Assembly: GCA_030549175.1 (NCBI GenBank)
Contig: JAUKUA010000001.1
Coordinates: 4,712,001 to 4,776,000 of the forward strand
From: Lasiosphaeris hirsuta
Taxonomy: Eukaryota > Ascomycota > Sordariomycetes > Sordariales > Lasiosphaeriaceae
DNA: 64,000 nt
Direction: 5' to 3'
The stretch's first letter is position 1. Each line of letters opens with the position of its first letter. The position numbers were made by a program, and so were the translations under genes. The notes below the pieces were generated by a model. That model saw nothing but the letters and a program-made list of their open reading frames with translations. It was not told the DNA's origin and searched no databases. Below are positions 1 through 11,896 of the stretch, one piece after another.

Positions 1-1823
1 AAGTTCGGGAGGGGAGCTCGAACAACGTCCCCCTATGCTGGCAGGATGGATTGATTCTAAGCTGCAAGTATGGATAGGAATAGCAAACACAAGCAACACC
101 ACAGTTGGCTTGCCACAGCGGCTCAGCTACACTAATACGGCGCAGTATTGCTGTTCTTTCGAGCCTCGTGAACGTCCGTCGATTCAACCGTGGTCATCTT
201 CAATTAAGTGAAATCGAGAGGTCGTCATTCAAACAAGGGTTGCCGGCAAAACGGTGAACAGTCTTGCGCTTGCTTTTCTTATCCAGAAATATTCTCGCCT
301 CGACCGCCTTCAAGTAGGATACTAGACAGCCTTGTCATGAGGAGTGCGTCTCCCGACATCGACCCCAGTACTTGACAATGGAAAAACTTTGGAATGGGGT
401 CACTTGTGTTAAGGATATGTGTATGCACATACATGCTGCCAATTCGGACATTAAAAAGACGGAAAGAAAACAGCCACGATAAGACGTGTAGGGGTTAAGC
501 CGACGGGTATGGTTGGCTAGACTCTGTAGGAAAGGTGGAACGACACCTGACGAACCTTATCATGATTTAGCCTACTTACTCTGACAGCAGTGCCCGTATG
601 TATACCTATCATGTACTACCAATCTATCATGCCGAAACGGAGGCATTCGAAACATATATTATATCCCACCATGCACACCGCCGGAACAAGACTGCCTGAC
701 GTCAACGTACCCAACCAAAACTTATGATGGATCATGGCTAGGATTCAACATCCCGTTGGCCATACTTATAATTCGAATCATCTCCTAATCTAATATCTAT
801 ATAAGAAGCGCTCCGCTTGCTACCTGAAGGTGGTTAAATGACTTCTAATTGACAAGTACCTTGATGTGAACGCCCTTATTTCGTCAGTTTTCAAGGCCGG
901 GTTTAGCATTGGGATAACTAGCAACAACGGCATTTGACTCGGCTTGCAGAATTGAAATGCTTCTTGGGCGGAATCCATGACAATCAGATTGCATCTTCAA
1001 ACAAAGCAACAAACACTACCGAAATCGTTGCTGCGCTCTCCCTGAACTTTCTTACCCACCAACCGACGGTTGTCCATGACCAACTCTGGACAAAAATCGA
1101 CGCTCTTGTTGACCGAGGATAAAATCAAAAACTTCCACCAACCTCAGCTGCAGCCCGCTAGCACCATAGGATAGTGTGTACGACCCCCACTGGGCCAGCT
1201 TAGAGGTAGCACGAGACCGCCGCCACGCGGACACAGGGACTTTGAGCCAAAACTCGGAACGGCAGCTTTGCTGGTCACTTGATCGCTCGATCGCCTTATC
1301 CCACGGGGCGGTCATGGGGGGCACCCGGCCTGTCTTTGTGGAATGTGTCTTGAGATGGACTAGTGCTGTGCATCAGGGGTGAGCCAAGAAGGACTTTGCT
1401 GGCGGCTTTGCCTGCGTTGGGAAGGCACTTCGTGGGGCTGCTCTGGTCCACATCATCACGATCCAAGCAAAGGTTCTGACAGCGTAGCCCGGCCGCGTGG
1501 GGGGAGGCATACCCCGTCATATGGTCGCACGCACCATGTCCGCCCACCAACGTGAGAGACTTGGCCCGGAGGGTGAAGTGGGAGGGCGGTGAGGTACCGG
1601 GTGAAGCCACGGGGGTGGACAGAGGGCAGCAGCCAGGAAAAACCCAGAGATGTCACTGTGTTGCGTTCTGCGTCGGTTGGGAAAGGTGATATCTTGATCA
1701 AGGGGTGAAGTCATGGCCAATTGAGCGGAACACAACCGCGACCCACAGGCCTTGGAGGCGGTGTGCGTGTATCCTTTGGCACCCGACACAGATTGAGAGA
1801 CACCCCAGGGTTCTTCTTGTCTG

Positions 1824-1886
1824 CAAGGCAAACAAGGCAACCGAGGCAAACAAGGCAGCGCCCGAGAGAGCAGCGCCCGAGAGAGG
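1824..1886. repeat. Short tandem repeats
   Basis: Two adjoining imperfect duplications are visible: a caaacaaggca unit that recurs around an accgagg spacer, followed directly by two copies of a cgcccgagagag unit. They explain the repetitive Leu-Pro-Cys and Arg-Glu stretches in the open frames here and are not evidence of coding. Confidence 0.7.
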
Positions 1887-2812
1887 AGCCATCCCCCACG
1901 CTTTGCTTCGGTTCCCGGCTTGGTGGTATGTGGAACTTGTGCAAGGCTCGCGAGTATTTGCCTGTCTTTTTGCCTTACTACGACACGTCCGTGGTGTAGA
2001 GGAGCCGCGCTAGCCATCAACTCGCTCGGTAACTGCCCGCCGTGCCGGGTGTGCGACCTCGTGAGGAGGCTTGCGCCCTGCAGCCCTCACCCTCACCGAC
2101 CCGGATTTCTTCCTGCATCCCGCATCCCGCATGTTTCTCCGGGCGGGCGCCGGTGGGGTTGAAGTCGCAATCGGAAACTTGTGGAGTTGCGGCAGGGAAG
2201 CAGAAGAAAGTGAGCGATCGAGTCCGGCTCATGCAGGCGGCGTGGGGGGGTTTGCATACCTAGCGCGCCGAGCCTCGTGTTACTGTTTTTTGTCTCTATT
2301 TTGTGGCTACCATGCTTCTCGCTTCTTTCCCAAAACGTCAAGGCAATGGCAGGTGCGAAGGGCGAAGAGCGGAGAGCGTCACATTGCGCACAACCAGCAA
2401 CGTGCATGTTCCCCCAATCCTTCCAGCCATCAGCCGGGCAAAAAAAAAAAAGCTTAAAAAAAAAACTCAGCCAAAGAACAGTGGTATCACACCGTACACG
2501 TCTCGCCTCTTGAGGGGATGGGGAAAGCAGTGGTACGAAAGAGCTGGGACCTCAAGTTTGCTTACACTTGCACTTTCGGAACTGTTGACATCGGGACCGG
2601 ACGTTCCCGACCTCCCACGTGCTCAGTCTGTATCTCCAAAAACTGCAGATTTCTGGAAAATTGGGGCTCAAAGAGAATTCAGAATTTCGGATATGCTGTG
2701 TCACCAATGACCGTCGGCCCAGAAGCACGCCTCAAAGTCCTTAATTTGATTGGGGGATGCCGGAACTGGCCCAGTCGGACACCGCCTGTTGACATCGAGA
2801 TGCGTCAAACGG

Positions 2813-2829
2813 CCCCCCCCCCCCCCCCC
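2813..2829. repeat. Poly-C tract (17 nt)
   Basis: An uninterrupted run of 17 C, followed by T, five more C and five T. It is intergenic. Confidence 0.9.
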
Positions 2830-3447
2830 TCCCCCTTTTTGCTCCCTTTGACTGAGACATGCAGCATGGCCGTGCTGTGGCATCTCTACCAAATCTTCAA
2901 CCACTACCCATGAAATGAAGGGGCAGACGACCGCCGTGACTCAGTCACATACACCTGCCGAACACGGAACTTGGTTTAGCTAGGCGTCTGGGTTTGATAT
3001 TGGCAAAAAGGTAATCCGGGCCAGCAACAATCCGCTATAAACGGTGTCGTCATGATCAAGTTGTCCGGGTGGGGCTTGTAACTTGAACTTATTGCCCAGA
3101 TAGTAGTGCGCAATTCCCTGACTCTCCTCTCTGTTGCTCGTTTACCTAGAGGTGACACTCATGTTGTGTTTCGTGGCAGGACTTTGATTTGTGGCTCCAA
3201 GTTGGAAACAGCCTCCCCGGACGTCATATAAACACGGCGAGAGGAAGTTGAGAACACAGGAATCGTAAAAAGAAAAAAGAAAAAAAACAGTTCCATTCCC
3301 CGTCAGGGCCTGATGCGAGCGCTTGCGCGACCAAAATCTGTCTAAGACTATTTTACCCGCCGATTACAATGTAATAAGGGCATCGTGAAGCCATGAAATC
3401 CAATGCTCACCACATCTGTCTCCCCTTTTGTGTCCGGTCTCGGCAAC

Positions 3448-4506
3448 TCAGTTGCCAGCCGCCTCTACCGCCAACCTGGCCTCGATTTCCATTGCACCTA
3501 GCATCCCCTGCTGTATCTCGGCAACCGAGACTCCATTTTCGTCGAGCCGCGTGAAGGGTAGGCGCGGCTCCGCACATGATGTCTCGCCCTTGCCGTGGAA
3601 TAGGGGCATGGCGGCCTTGACACCCACAAAGCCATAGCGGATGGCCAGCCAGTCCGCTCGTGCCACTTCGTGCTGAAGCTCACGCGCCTCCTTGAGTAGC
3701 CCGCGGTCAAACAGCTCACCGATGCGCACACAGGCCCGCGGCGCAAGGTTTGCGAAGCCGCTGATTGTCCCGTGTGCCCCCACAACGAGACCTTGCAAGA
3801 TGAAGTCGGCGCTGCCACCTGCAACGAAGAAATCGTCCCGCCCACCGCGGACTTTGGGGACGCCGGCGGCTACGCGAGCCAGCTTGCCCGTGTTTCCACA
3901 CGTGAGCTTGACGCCAACAACGCGGGGGTGGGTTGCGATGCGAAGCAGCGTGTCTGAGTCAAGGTCTACGCCGTTGGCCGCGGCGGGGAAGTTGTAAATA
4001 AGAATGGGTATCGCCGAGCGCGAGGCAACATTATGGAAGAAGGAGACGATAGCGTCCTTGCTCAAGATGCTAGAGTAGTATCCTGGCGGTAGGACGAGAG
4101 CATGGGTAGCGCCGGCATCCTTTGCTTCTTGGCAGAGCTCGAGCGTTTCCCGCAACGATTGGGCGCCGCAACCTGCAATAATGGGCACGGGGGCGTGGCT
4201 ATCCGTCTCGTGCCTCACTGCGTCGGCTACGGCTTCGATGACTTCGTGGCGTTCACGACGGGACATGTGCACGGCCTCACCATTGGAGCCGTGGACGACA
4301 AGGCCGGCCACGCCGGCAGCGAGGAGGCGGGCCGTGTGTCGTTGGGTTGCGGCTACGTCGATGCCGTCGGCAGGTGTGAAGAAGGCAAGCATGGGGACAT
4401 AAACGCCGCTGGGCAACCGGTCCGTTTGACTTTGTTCTTGGAGGTAGTCATCGTGGGTTTGACTGGTTGGTGTGGTAGCCATGTTGAGGTCATTCGTGGG
4501 ATCCAT
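3448..4506 (-). CDS. DapA/DHDPS-family aldolase (4-hydroxy-2-oxoglutarate aldolase-like)
   Basis: Single-exon gene for 352 residues of the dihydrodipicolinate synthase/N-acetylneuraminate lyase TIM-barrel superfamily, class I aldolases that act through a Schiff base. A substrate-loop motif HGSNGEA is at residues 72-78, the conserved tyrosine sits in IYNFP (Tyr171), and the Schiff-base lysine is in VGVKLT (Lys200). The C-terminal helical part is complete, and the length is somewhat above the ~300-residue bacterial enzymes because of a polar N-terminal extension of about 33 residues. Met9 is an alternative start. Fungal paralogues are usually annotated as 4-hydroxy-2-oxoglutarate or 2-keto-3-deoxy sugar-acid aldolases, used in catabolism rather than lysine synthesis; fungi make lysine by the aminoadipate route. 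The exact substrate cannot be told from sequence. No signal peptide is seen, so it is probably cytosolic. Confidence 0.9.
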   Translation of the reverse strand: MDPTNDLNMATTPTSQTHDDYLQEQSQTDRLPSGVYVPMLAFFTPADGIDVAATQRHTARLLAAGVAGLVVHGSNGEAVHMSRRERHEVIEAVADAVRHETDSHAPVPIIAGCGAQSLRETLELCQEAKDAGATHALVLPPGYYSSILSKDAIVSFFHNVASRSAIPILIYNFPAAANGVDLDSDTLLRIATHPRVVGVKLTCGNTGKLARVAAGVPKVRGGRDDFFVAGGSADFILQGLVVGAHGTISGFANLAPRACVRIGELFDRGLLKEARELQHEVARADWLAIRYGFVGVKAAMPLFHGKGETSCAEPRLPFTRLDENGVSVAEIQQGMLGAMEIEARLAVEAAGN

Positions 4507-6717
4507 TATTAGACTTGTGGTTCTTGGGTCGACGGCTGGAGTATTCTACCAATATTTCCGGGGCAAGATTGGGAAGGTGTTCAGCAAGAAGCAAGGGAAC
4601 AAGGTGGACACTTGAATGATAATCTCAGTAAGATAGAGGGAGGGGTGCAGCGGATGAGTAGAGGTGACGTTTTGCGGGGAGGGCGGGAACTTAAGTAGTG
4701 GGTAAGGTTCGAAGGAGGGGGAGGGAGGACACCAAGCCATGGGGTAATGCGGCGGTCATCGTGGCACCAGGGCGGAGGAGCACTAGGGCGGTCAATTTTT
4801 GCAAGATTGACAAGGGAGCGAAGGGAAAAGCAGCAAATGATAAGCAGTGGTAGCCGATTGAGGCTCCATCTCGAGAGACCTGGCAGCCACCGGGGCGAGT
4901 TAACCCCTTGGTTAGCGGGTTGGTCGGTCGTGGGGGTGGAGAGAGTGCTGAAGCGCTGCTGCCAATTGCGCCAGGCCTCCTTGGTGTCAGCCAAAGTAGA
5001 TAGAAGAAAGGGTGCTACAGCAGACACTCAAACAGTGCCGTCGACGCCACAGCAATGGGCACTAGGGCCTGCGTGGCATGTTAGAGGCCAGTTGAGGTGA
5101 TCACATGGAGGGACGTCGGGACCCGTAAGCACCCCCCTCACTGCACTGGGCGGTGTTGAAGCTTCGAATGCGAACAATGCCCGGGTTGTGGTCAATAGCA
5201 TCAATCGCATCAATCGCATCAATCGCATCAATCGCAGTCGAGCCGGGCGCAAGCGGCGGTGAGGCCGACCTGCAATACCCCCGGAAGCCATGGCGATGGC
5301 GTTTTCTCGTCGACACCTCGCCCCAAGAGGTGTGCTGCCGTGCTGTTTGTTGGGGGCCATGGGACCTGGGCATGCAATGTATCAACGGGGTCGCGGTGTT
5401 ACTGTTTGCCAGCGAGTGAGATCAATGCGGGAAGAAAGATGCCAATTTAAAGGATAGTAGTAGTGTAGTAGTAAGCCGCGACACAAAACCGGTGGTCTGG
5501 ACGGACGGCACCACGAAATGGCATCGTGTTTTTCTCCAACCCTTTGGTTTCTGGCGGGGCGGACTGGTGGCGTTTCCCACTCTCGGTCGAGGCCGGGTGT
5601 GGTTTCCCTGGCCTGGAGCTGACCCCCACGGCGCTTGCTTCGGCTGTCCGAGCAGTTGATAGCAGCAGCGAGCTTCCGCTTTCATGGCAGACCAGGTTTT
5701 CTCACCCCAGGTCACGGTGCTGCGGGCTGCGTTCGCTGCTCAATGGCGAGAGTGGCCACGCTTTCAGGGGCAAATTCCTGCATGACGACCCACCCACGCC
5801 AAAAGCCACGGGTCCCGGCAGCTTCAGGCCGGTGTACGGATTATTGCGCTGTACTCTGAATGGTCACAGTCGACACAGCATCCGCAGGGCGCCTGGGTGC
5901 TGTCCTTGTTTGTGGTCTAGCGGCCTCGCTGACACCAAAACGGGCACCCCGGTCTATTTCCAGGGTTTCCCCAAAATACCAACAGGCTGGTAGAAAAGTG
6001 GTTGTCGAGCGACACCAAGGGACGACAAGACCCGGTCTTTCGCTGGTGGCATGTTTCTAATCGCTACTTGTTTGCTGATTAAGCCACTGGCCACCGGCCA
6101 CGACCAAAGAAAATAAGTGCTGTGCGGGACTCTAGACAGCGGATTCGCAAGATGACTCCATGATGGCATTTGCGGCGCGTGCTGAAATGTCAGCTCAGCC
6201 CAGCTCGTCCAGCTCCCGTAAATCCATCCCACACCCAGAGTGATGGCTACAACGCACGCTCATTGGCCCTCCCCCGATCACGATCCTGCTTCTCGAGTCT
6301 GCTCCTAATTAGGGGCGTCCTTTGTCGCCATTCTCGGTTTCGTGGGCGGCTCGAAACGGCAGAGGGAGCCGCGACGTTGAAACGCCAGAGGGATTCGTGG
6401 ATCTCCTGCAGAACGGGATCCTCACGTGAGACGAACCTATCTTAGGGCGTGGGGGTTGGCTGGGGTTCGCCTGGGGTCTGCGACCCTTGCGAGCGCCGCG
6501 ATTGGCTCTCGTCTTGACGCTGCCTTTGGCTTTGTGAGGTCATTCGACACCCCAAGCTGAATCTTTATCGCCAATCGTTTGCCTCATCACCTGGTGTTGG
6601 CAGTTGCAACCAGGTTGTTTGCGCTAGCATCCCAGCTCCTTTTGTTGGCTTCTTTGTCGTCTTGCCCGACGATTGCCTCGATCGGTTTCCTGCGTTCGCA
6701 TCAGCTTGCTCAGAGCC
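4507..6717. other. Intergenic region between the aldolase and the Nudix gene
   Basis: Divergent upstream space of about 2.2 kb shared by the minus-strand aldolase and the plus-strand Nudix gene. No conserved protein is recognisable on either strand. It contains the nine-base tandem repeat at 5198-5235. Confidence 0.5.
5198..5235. repeat. Nine-base tandem repeat (gcatcaatc)n
   Basis: About four consecutive copies of the unit gcatcaatc lie in the divergent intergenic region. The open frames crossing it read Ile-Ala-Ser or Ile-Asp-Ala repeats, an artefact of the unit length being a multiple of three. Confidence 0.85.
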
Positions 6718-7294
6718 ATGGCTTCGTCTCGATTCGACTCGTGCCAATTCCCGTCTGAGGAATTTGTCGAGAGCGCTGGCGCCGTTCTCTTCCGTCTTTC
6801 CACCCGAGAGGTTTGCCTGCTCCAGTTTCTTGAGCGCAACGAGTTATGTTCTGGCCAAGGGACGCCGAAGCTGCGGAGAAACTCGCCAGGCCACAGCACT
6901 GCGTGAGGTTACAGAAGAGACTGAATCTCCATGTCGTCTGCTGCCCATAAATTTGAGGTCCCGCGCCCCTCCAGCAGTCGAAGCAGAGCCATCCAAAGAC
7001 GAGCCGCGCCTGCATATTGCCATTTGCGAGCCGTTCACTTTGCAACTCCGCCGTTTGCGGGAGCACAACATCAAGCACAACATCAAGTTGATATGGTGGT
7101 TCATCGCTGCCGTCGACGAGGACGTCGAACCCAAGGATTGGGGTGAGGAGGATAGCCTCACATTCAGCCCTGTCTTTTGCAACTACACAGGTGCTCTGGA
7201 GCGGCTGACGTTCCAGATGAACCGTGACATGGCCAAAGGGGCTATTAACTTGGTTGCGAGCACCTACGAGGGAGCCAACTTGTTTTCGATCTGA
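6718..7294 (+). pseudogene. Nudix hydrolase gene with one-base frameshift
   Basis: From the ATG at 6718 one frame encodes about 42 residues (FVESAGAVLF, then VCLLQFLERNE) typical of the start of a fungal single-exon Nudix hydrolase of about 190 residues. The match then continues in another frame with the glycine-rich strand and a Nudix box (GRRSCGE, then REVTEET) and runs to the stop at 7294. The break is at gag-t-tat near 6844, where one extra T is enough to explain it; there is no room for an intron. The Nudix consensus Gx5Ex7REUxEExGU is otherwise kept, but its last glycine is glutamate. C-terminal motifs such as LIWWFIAAVDE and LTFQMNRDM match the family. Nudix enzymes cleave nucleoside-diphosphate-linked compounds. 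The gene may be a pseudogene or the extra base may be a sequence error. Confidence 0.75.
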
Positions 7295-8443
7295 TGTCAG
7301 GTCTATTGAGTCGTATTTGCGCGCCCAATATTTGATTAGGTGCCGGCGGTTATTGCACTAATAGGCACCAAGAACCGGGACAGCGACTTACGCCGGGCTG
7401 TATTATATATCATCGAACCTCACCCTTGCTCGTTAGTTCTTACAGCTGTTCAATTTCTACACAACTTGATCTTGTCTTGCCTTGTCCTCAAGCTCCTTAT
7501 TACACACCAACCTAGCTAGACGTTACCATAATTATTTCATCTTATGGGTTACCACCAGCCGAGGTTCGGTTCTAGGCTCCTCTAGTAGTTTGCTCGATAC
7601 TCGTCCCAATTGAGTAAGACGGGGCTGGTTCCATTGGAAACGACTCACTGCCTGCACGGCACTCTTCTCTCCGCTGGCGAGAGAGGGCCTAGGATGGAAG
7701 TAAACAAACCCCTAGGTAGAAACTTGAAGACAAAGGCTATTCCTTGTTTGGTTCCATACCGAACGTCGAAACAAGCCGCCAGCCTGCAATGTAGCTTTCC
7801 TACAAAGGTAGACACATACAGTGCCGCAAATGCCAATGTCCTATCATTCTCGGCGGTTCTTGAGCTCTCTGGGCAAGGGTTAGCAACAACCAAAAACCCT
7901 AGGCCCCGATTTGTTACTCTGCAGATGTCAAGCCCCCAAATATATATTTAAAGCCGTCGCAATTAGACTCATCGTTGGTGACTCTTTCGTCGTGCCAACT
8001 CCTCGACAACTCACGGAGACAACAAGCCCGCGATAGCGGCACACCTCCAGCATGTGTCTAGATGTCATAGACGAGTGGCCCGGCTGTCTAACCTACCTCT
8101 CTAACAAACTTTACCAGTGTCCGAGCCTAGCTAGTCAAGGCCACACATGCAGGACTCAGGTTGAGGGTCGTGGTACCCCGCCATCTATGGCACATGGTGC
8201 AATGTCCAAACCCCATGTGCCCACCGAGTACCATATTCGAGCGGGCCATGCGAAATCAAGACGGCCGTTGAGGAGCTACGAGGAACCGTTCAAGGCTGCG
8301 GGATTTCGGAATCTAGTGTTCCTCAGCTCGTGTGCTACCGCGATGCCGAGGCTGGAGCTTGAACCAAGGCACCCAGCCTGCCCGCAACATCTCGAGGTCA
8401 GATATCGGACGATGACCGCAAAACACCAAGTAATCGTGCAGTG
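7295..8443. other. Intergenic region
   Basis: Downstream of the Nudix gene and upstream of the small Myb-like gene. No feature with recognisable coding content is visible; a frame open at 8052-8444 has no domain and ends where the Myb-like gene starts. Confidence 0.45.
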
Positions 8444-8857
8444 ATGATAGAGCAGCTTTCGACGGCTGAGCTGAGGGAGATGAGGGATCGACGCTCAAGA
8501 TCGCGCCACCAAAATTCCCGCGGTCAAAGACGGTCCTCCTGGCCCAAACATGATATCGATAAGTTACGGGGACTCGTTTATAGTGAGCACAGCGACGCTG
8601 CTATTGCAAAGGTAATGAATGATATTTACCTTCCCTCTCTGCTTACGCAGGTTTTACGCTAACCTTCTTCTTCCTGGCAACAGATTTTGGGGCGCTCGAA
8701 AAGGGCAATTCACGACCAAAAGTATCGGCCGAGACTCGGTAGTGGTGGAGGCCTGGGTAGGAAGAACAACCACAACGGAATTGCCAGGCAGTCTGAGGAG
8801 AAGGAGAACCGGAGGGGCCCGTGGCGGAGATGCAGAGCGAAGAGGGCATCGAAATAA
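8444..8857 (+). CDS. Small Myb/SANT-like helix-turn-helix protein (two exons)
   Basis: I assemble exon 1 (8444-8611) and exon 2 (8684-8857) across a 72-bp intron with a GTAATG donor, a CGCTAAC branch site and a CAACAG acceptor. Exon 1 ends in phase 0, and the join gives 113 residues. The centre reads as one Myb/SANT-like repeat: WPKHDIDKL at about residues 33-41, then DAAIAK immediately joined to ILGRSKRAIH and KYRP after splicing. That is the usual W-x-D-x-L ... IA-x-x-LGRS-x-x-A arrangement. Serine/arginine-rich sequence precedes it and a basic tail (RRCRAKRASK) follows, which would suit nuclear targeting and DNA binding. That the intron falls exactly inside the domain and restores it is the main support. 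No target or function can be named. Confidence 0.7.
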
Positions 8858-10599
8858 CCAGGCTCGGAATAGTATCATGGATGTTGGCGTCCATAAAAGC
8901 TGCCTCGGCTGCCTGGTGAAGACAGCACCCCCATCTGCACGGGAGCCACATTGGGGCCAATGGCGTGGGCGAGGGATGCATGATCGAGCGGTTGGCGACA
9001 AAAACAAGCCATACCGTACCGGAGAAAAGCAATGGTGGTGTGCATCCACGGTAGTCCGTGTTGTGTTGCGAGGTGAGTGGCCACAGATGACTTTGAAGAG
9101 CAGGGGTAACGATCCGGGCGGCGGTCCGACCCCCGCGGAGCCCTACGGCTATCCCCGTTGCGGCACCATGATGGATGCAGCTCGCTGATTCCACAATGTC
9201 TGGAGTAATGATCTATCCGTACCATGGACTCTGCCACTCCGCCAAAAACCCCGAGCCGCGACATGGCCGACTTGGAATTCTGACATTGTGATATGGAACA
9301 GGGAACATGGAACATTGCAAAACCTCTCGATTCTCCGCATCCTCGCACACGCCGAACCCGACAGCTTGGTCGACACGACCGGAAGCGGTTAAGCTGTTCC
9401 ACCCCAAGTTCAGGCGCGGTATGCGCCGCATCAATGAATCACGAATAGAGATCGGGAAGACTTTGCATGCGGCTCGGAGTTATGCCTTTGGCAGTAAGAT
9501 CCTCCCCATGAGACCTTGGCGGTTCGTGAAATCCAATCCGGTCTCGGCGGACCAGCAGCTCCTCTTGTTTTGTGTGCTGAAGACTTGCCCAAGACCACCT
9601 TGAGTTGCGAAGGAGCGAGGAAGTCGCGCGTCCTAGAGCCTTTTGGGCACCCGCATGCAGGTGTTGAAGGTCACAGGACGAGGACGATAAGCAGGCCGCT
9701 TGCATGATGCCGGCGGCGCAGATCCTCCTCGGACCACTGGCAAAATCTCAACCGCCCATCAGCTGCGTGACACCACCTGCAACGCTCGGGCCAATGGATA
9801 GAGAGATGCGGAAAACCTCGCTCGAGGGGGCAAGGGATCACCGGGTGCTCTTCCCGTGCACTCGGCCATGTTAAGACGTGGACGGCCGAGGGAGGCAATG
9901 CGTCGCTAACAAGGCAAACTACGTTGTTGAAGTGGAACTTGCTTAGCTCGATCTTTGGCATGCGGGTAGTGTGTGGGCGAAGACGGTCCCTTCTTACACT
10001 AGGAAAACACTGTGTGGGCCTCTGATCCAAGCTGGCCTCCCTGCCCCGGTTGAAAAATGATGCGGACCAAAGGTCGCGGCAGAAATCCCACGTCCACTTT
10101 ACTGCAGATAGTGACGGGACGACGGCTTGTCTGATGCGTGTCGACGTGTTTTGGTACTAGCCCACCAGCGCTCCAGCATCCCAGCACTCGAGCCAGCTGG
10201 ACTCAACGACCATCTCGCAATGTATTCAGGCCGTGACGCGGCCAGCTCAGGTTGGCCAGCACGTTCCTGCCTTTTACTTTGCAGACCGGCATGCCAAGAA
10301 GCTCTACTTTTCTTCTCTCTGACAGCCATGACTTGACAGGGTCTATTGGGTGGCGCTAGTAGTAGCTTCGATCTTCCCCACTAACGCCAGTGCGAGATGT
10401 CTCAGTGATTGAAATCCATACCCGCCGCTCATTGGCACAGGCCTTGGTCCGAACCCCCCCTCTTAGGCCGTGACTGACTCACCTCTTCTCCAGCCCCAGT
10501 GGTCTGTCTCCCTTGCGCCAGACTCTCCACCCAGACCAATCTTTGGACCGCCCATCGTGTCGGGTCGTAGTGCTACCAATCGCTGGTTTTTTTTTTAAA

Positions 10600-10770
10600 A
10601 AAGTGTTGTGACAGGAGAGTGTGATGCTGTGATAGCTGTACCGTAGTCAATAGTCACAGCGATAACGAGGCGGTCAGCGTAGCGGGCTGCTTCGCAGATA
10701 CCTTCATCGAGATCAGCTCTGGCAGCAGCTAATGCTCGATACCTATCTGTGTTGGCAGCCGGTCAGTAGT
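10600..10770 (-). pseudogene. Possible relic of an Hsp70-like ATPase N-terminus
   Basis: Read on the minus strand, one frame gives an alanine-rich helix followed by ADRLVIAVTIDYGTAIT. Fungal Hsp70-like proteins start their actin-like ATPase domain with a similar phrase (hydrophobic strand, then IDYGTT-type phosphate loop). The frame closes soon after, next to a T/A-rich tract, and a stop interrupts it upstream. If real it is a small fragment. The match is short and may be chance. Confidence 0.25.
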
Positions 10771-11431
10771 GTCTTGGATACGCCCCGTAAGATGTAGACA
10801 GAATGATGGGCACCTGTATCGTGGACTATGAGTGCATTAAGACGATGGGGTTCTACCTACCATAGTCATAAAATTGCAGAGGTGGATACTTAAACTCTTG
10901 TCGACCCCAATAGTAAAGTTGAAATTCCTTTGTGACAAATGGGCCAGATGCGATATTTTTGGGCCTATTTTTTAACCAGAGCCTTGAGGTACTCGACTGA
11001 GCGGGCCTTGAGGTAACTCGAACTACCGGATTTCATGTGAAAGATGTCTAAAATTTTCGATCAAAAGTTTACCTAAACCGAGCCAAGAACGTTAAGACGT
11101 TGGCATATTCGCGCCTTCGGCCATTGCCAGCAATACGTGCCTCTCGGTGCTCTCTCATGCAGATGTGAAGCGCTGCGAATTTCAGGCACCCCGAGCTAAG
11201 GTACCTTAGTTAGGACAGGTAGCGGTACTTTCGTTTTAGCTTATTAGTTACTACAAGTAGCTCGGACGGCTATTGGACTCTATCGGACGATACGCTCCAT
11301 TTCGATTCCCTGAGTGATTAAAACGGCTGTGTGTGAGCTTTCATTTGCGTGGCGGCTCGTATTTGCGGGAAATAATCTTAGGCCAAACCTGCCAGTGTTC
11401 TTTCGAGTGCACTCAGAGCAAAAAAAATTAA

Positions 11432-11452
11432 TTTTTTTTTTTTTTTTTTTTT
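11432..11452. repeat. Poly-T tract (21 nt)
   Basis: A run of 21 T preceded by a short A/T-rich segment. Intergenic; no retroelement recognised beside it. Confidence 0.9.
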
Positions 11453-11849
11453 GGTTCCTTTCTCTTTTGGGCTGGGTGTCTACCTATTTGAATTTCATCC
11501 CACATCGTCAACGGCCGCCCCTCCCTTCCCTGCTTGATTCTAGGAGTCAGATTGATAGGTAGACATGGCTCGCTCGTTGGCGACGGGAACCAGCTACTAC
11601 CCGTTCACTGCGTGCCTAAGATAAGTCTAGTACCTAGGTATCAAACTGACATGACAGCCAGAGCTGAAGCAGCTTCGGATTTTGCTGCGTGTGGAGCCAT
11701 CGCACCGGGGCTGATACAGCCCAACTGGCTAAACGCGCTTGGTGCTCATGCATCCCGTGTCCTTTAGCTGTCTGGGCGACTCGAAAGGCTCTTGTTTACC
11801 TTCAGCTTTTGCATCTTCCGATCGCAAGGGTGTGAATTACCTAAATAGC

Positions 11850-11896
11850 AAAAAAAAAAAAGAAGAAAAAAAAAAAGAAGAAAAAAAAAAGAGAAA
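11850..11896. repeat. A-rich purine tract (A10-11 GAAG)n
   Basis: Three blocks of 10-12 A separated by gaag or agaag. It is intergenic; the lysine-rich frame through it is not a gene. Confidence 0.85.

Larger units (their letters stand above)
1..3447. other. Intergenic region, no gene supported
   Basis: I see no open frame here with a recognisable domain, splice pattern or signal peptide. The longer open stretches around 1.5-2.4 kb occur on several frames and both strands at once and are low in complexity. The region holds a short tandem repeat near 1824-1886 and a run of 17 C at 2813-2829. It is the region downstream of the aldolase gene that ends at 3448. Confidence 0.55.

Noticed and set aside
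1517..2020. Minus-strand 167-codon open frame
   Set aside because: Leu-Pro-Cys repeats come from the tandem DNA repeat; no family match.
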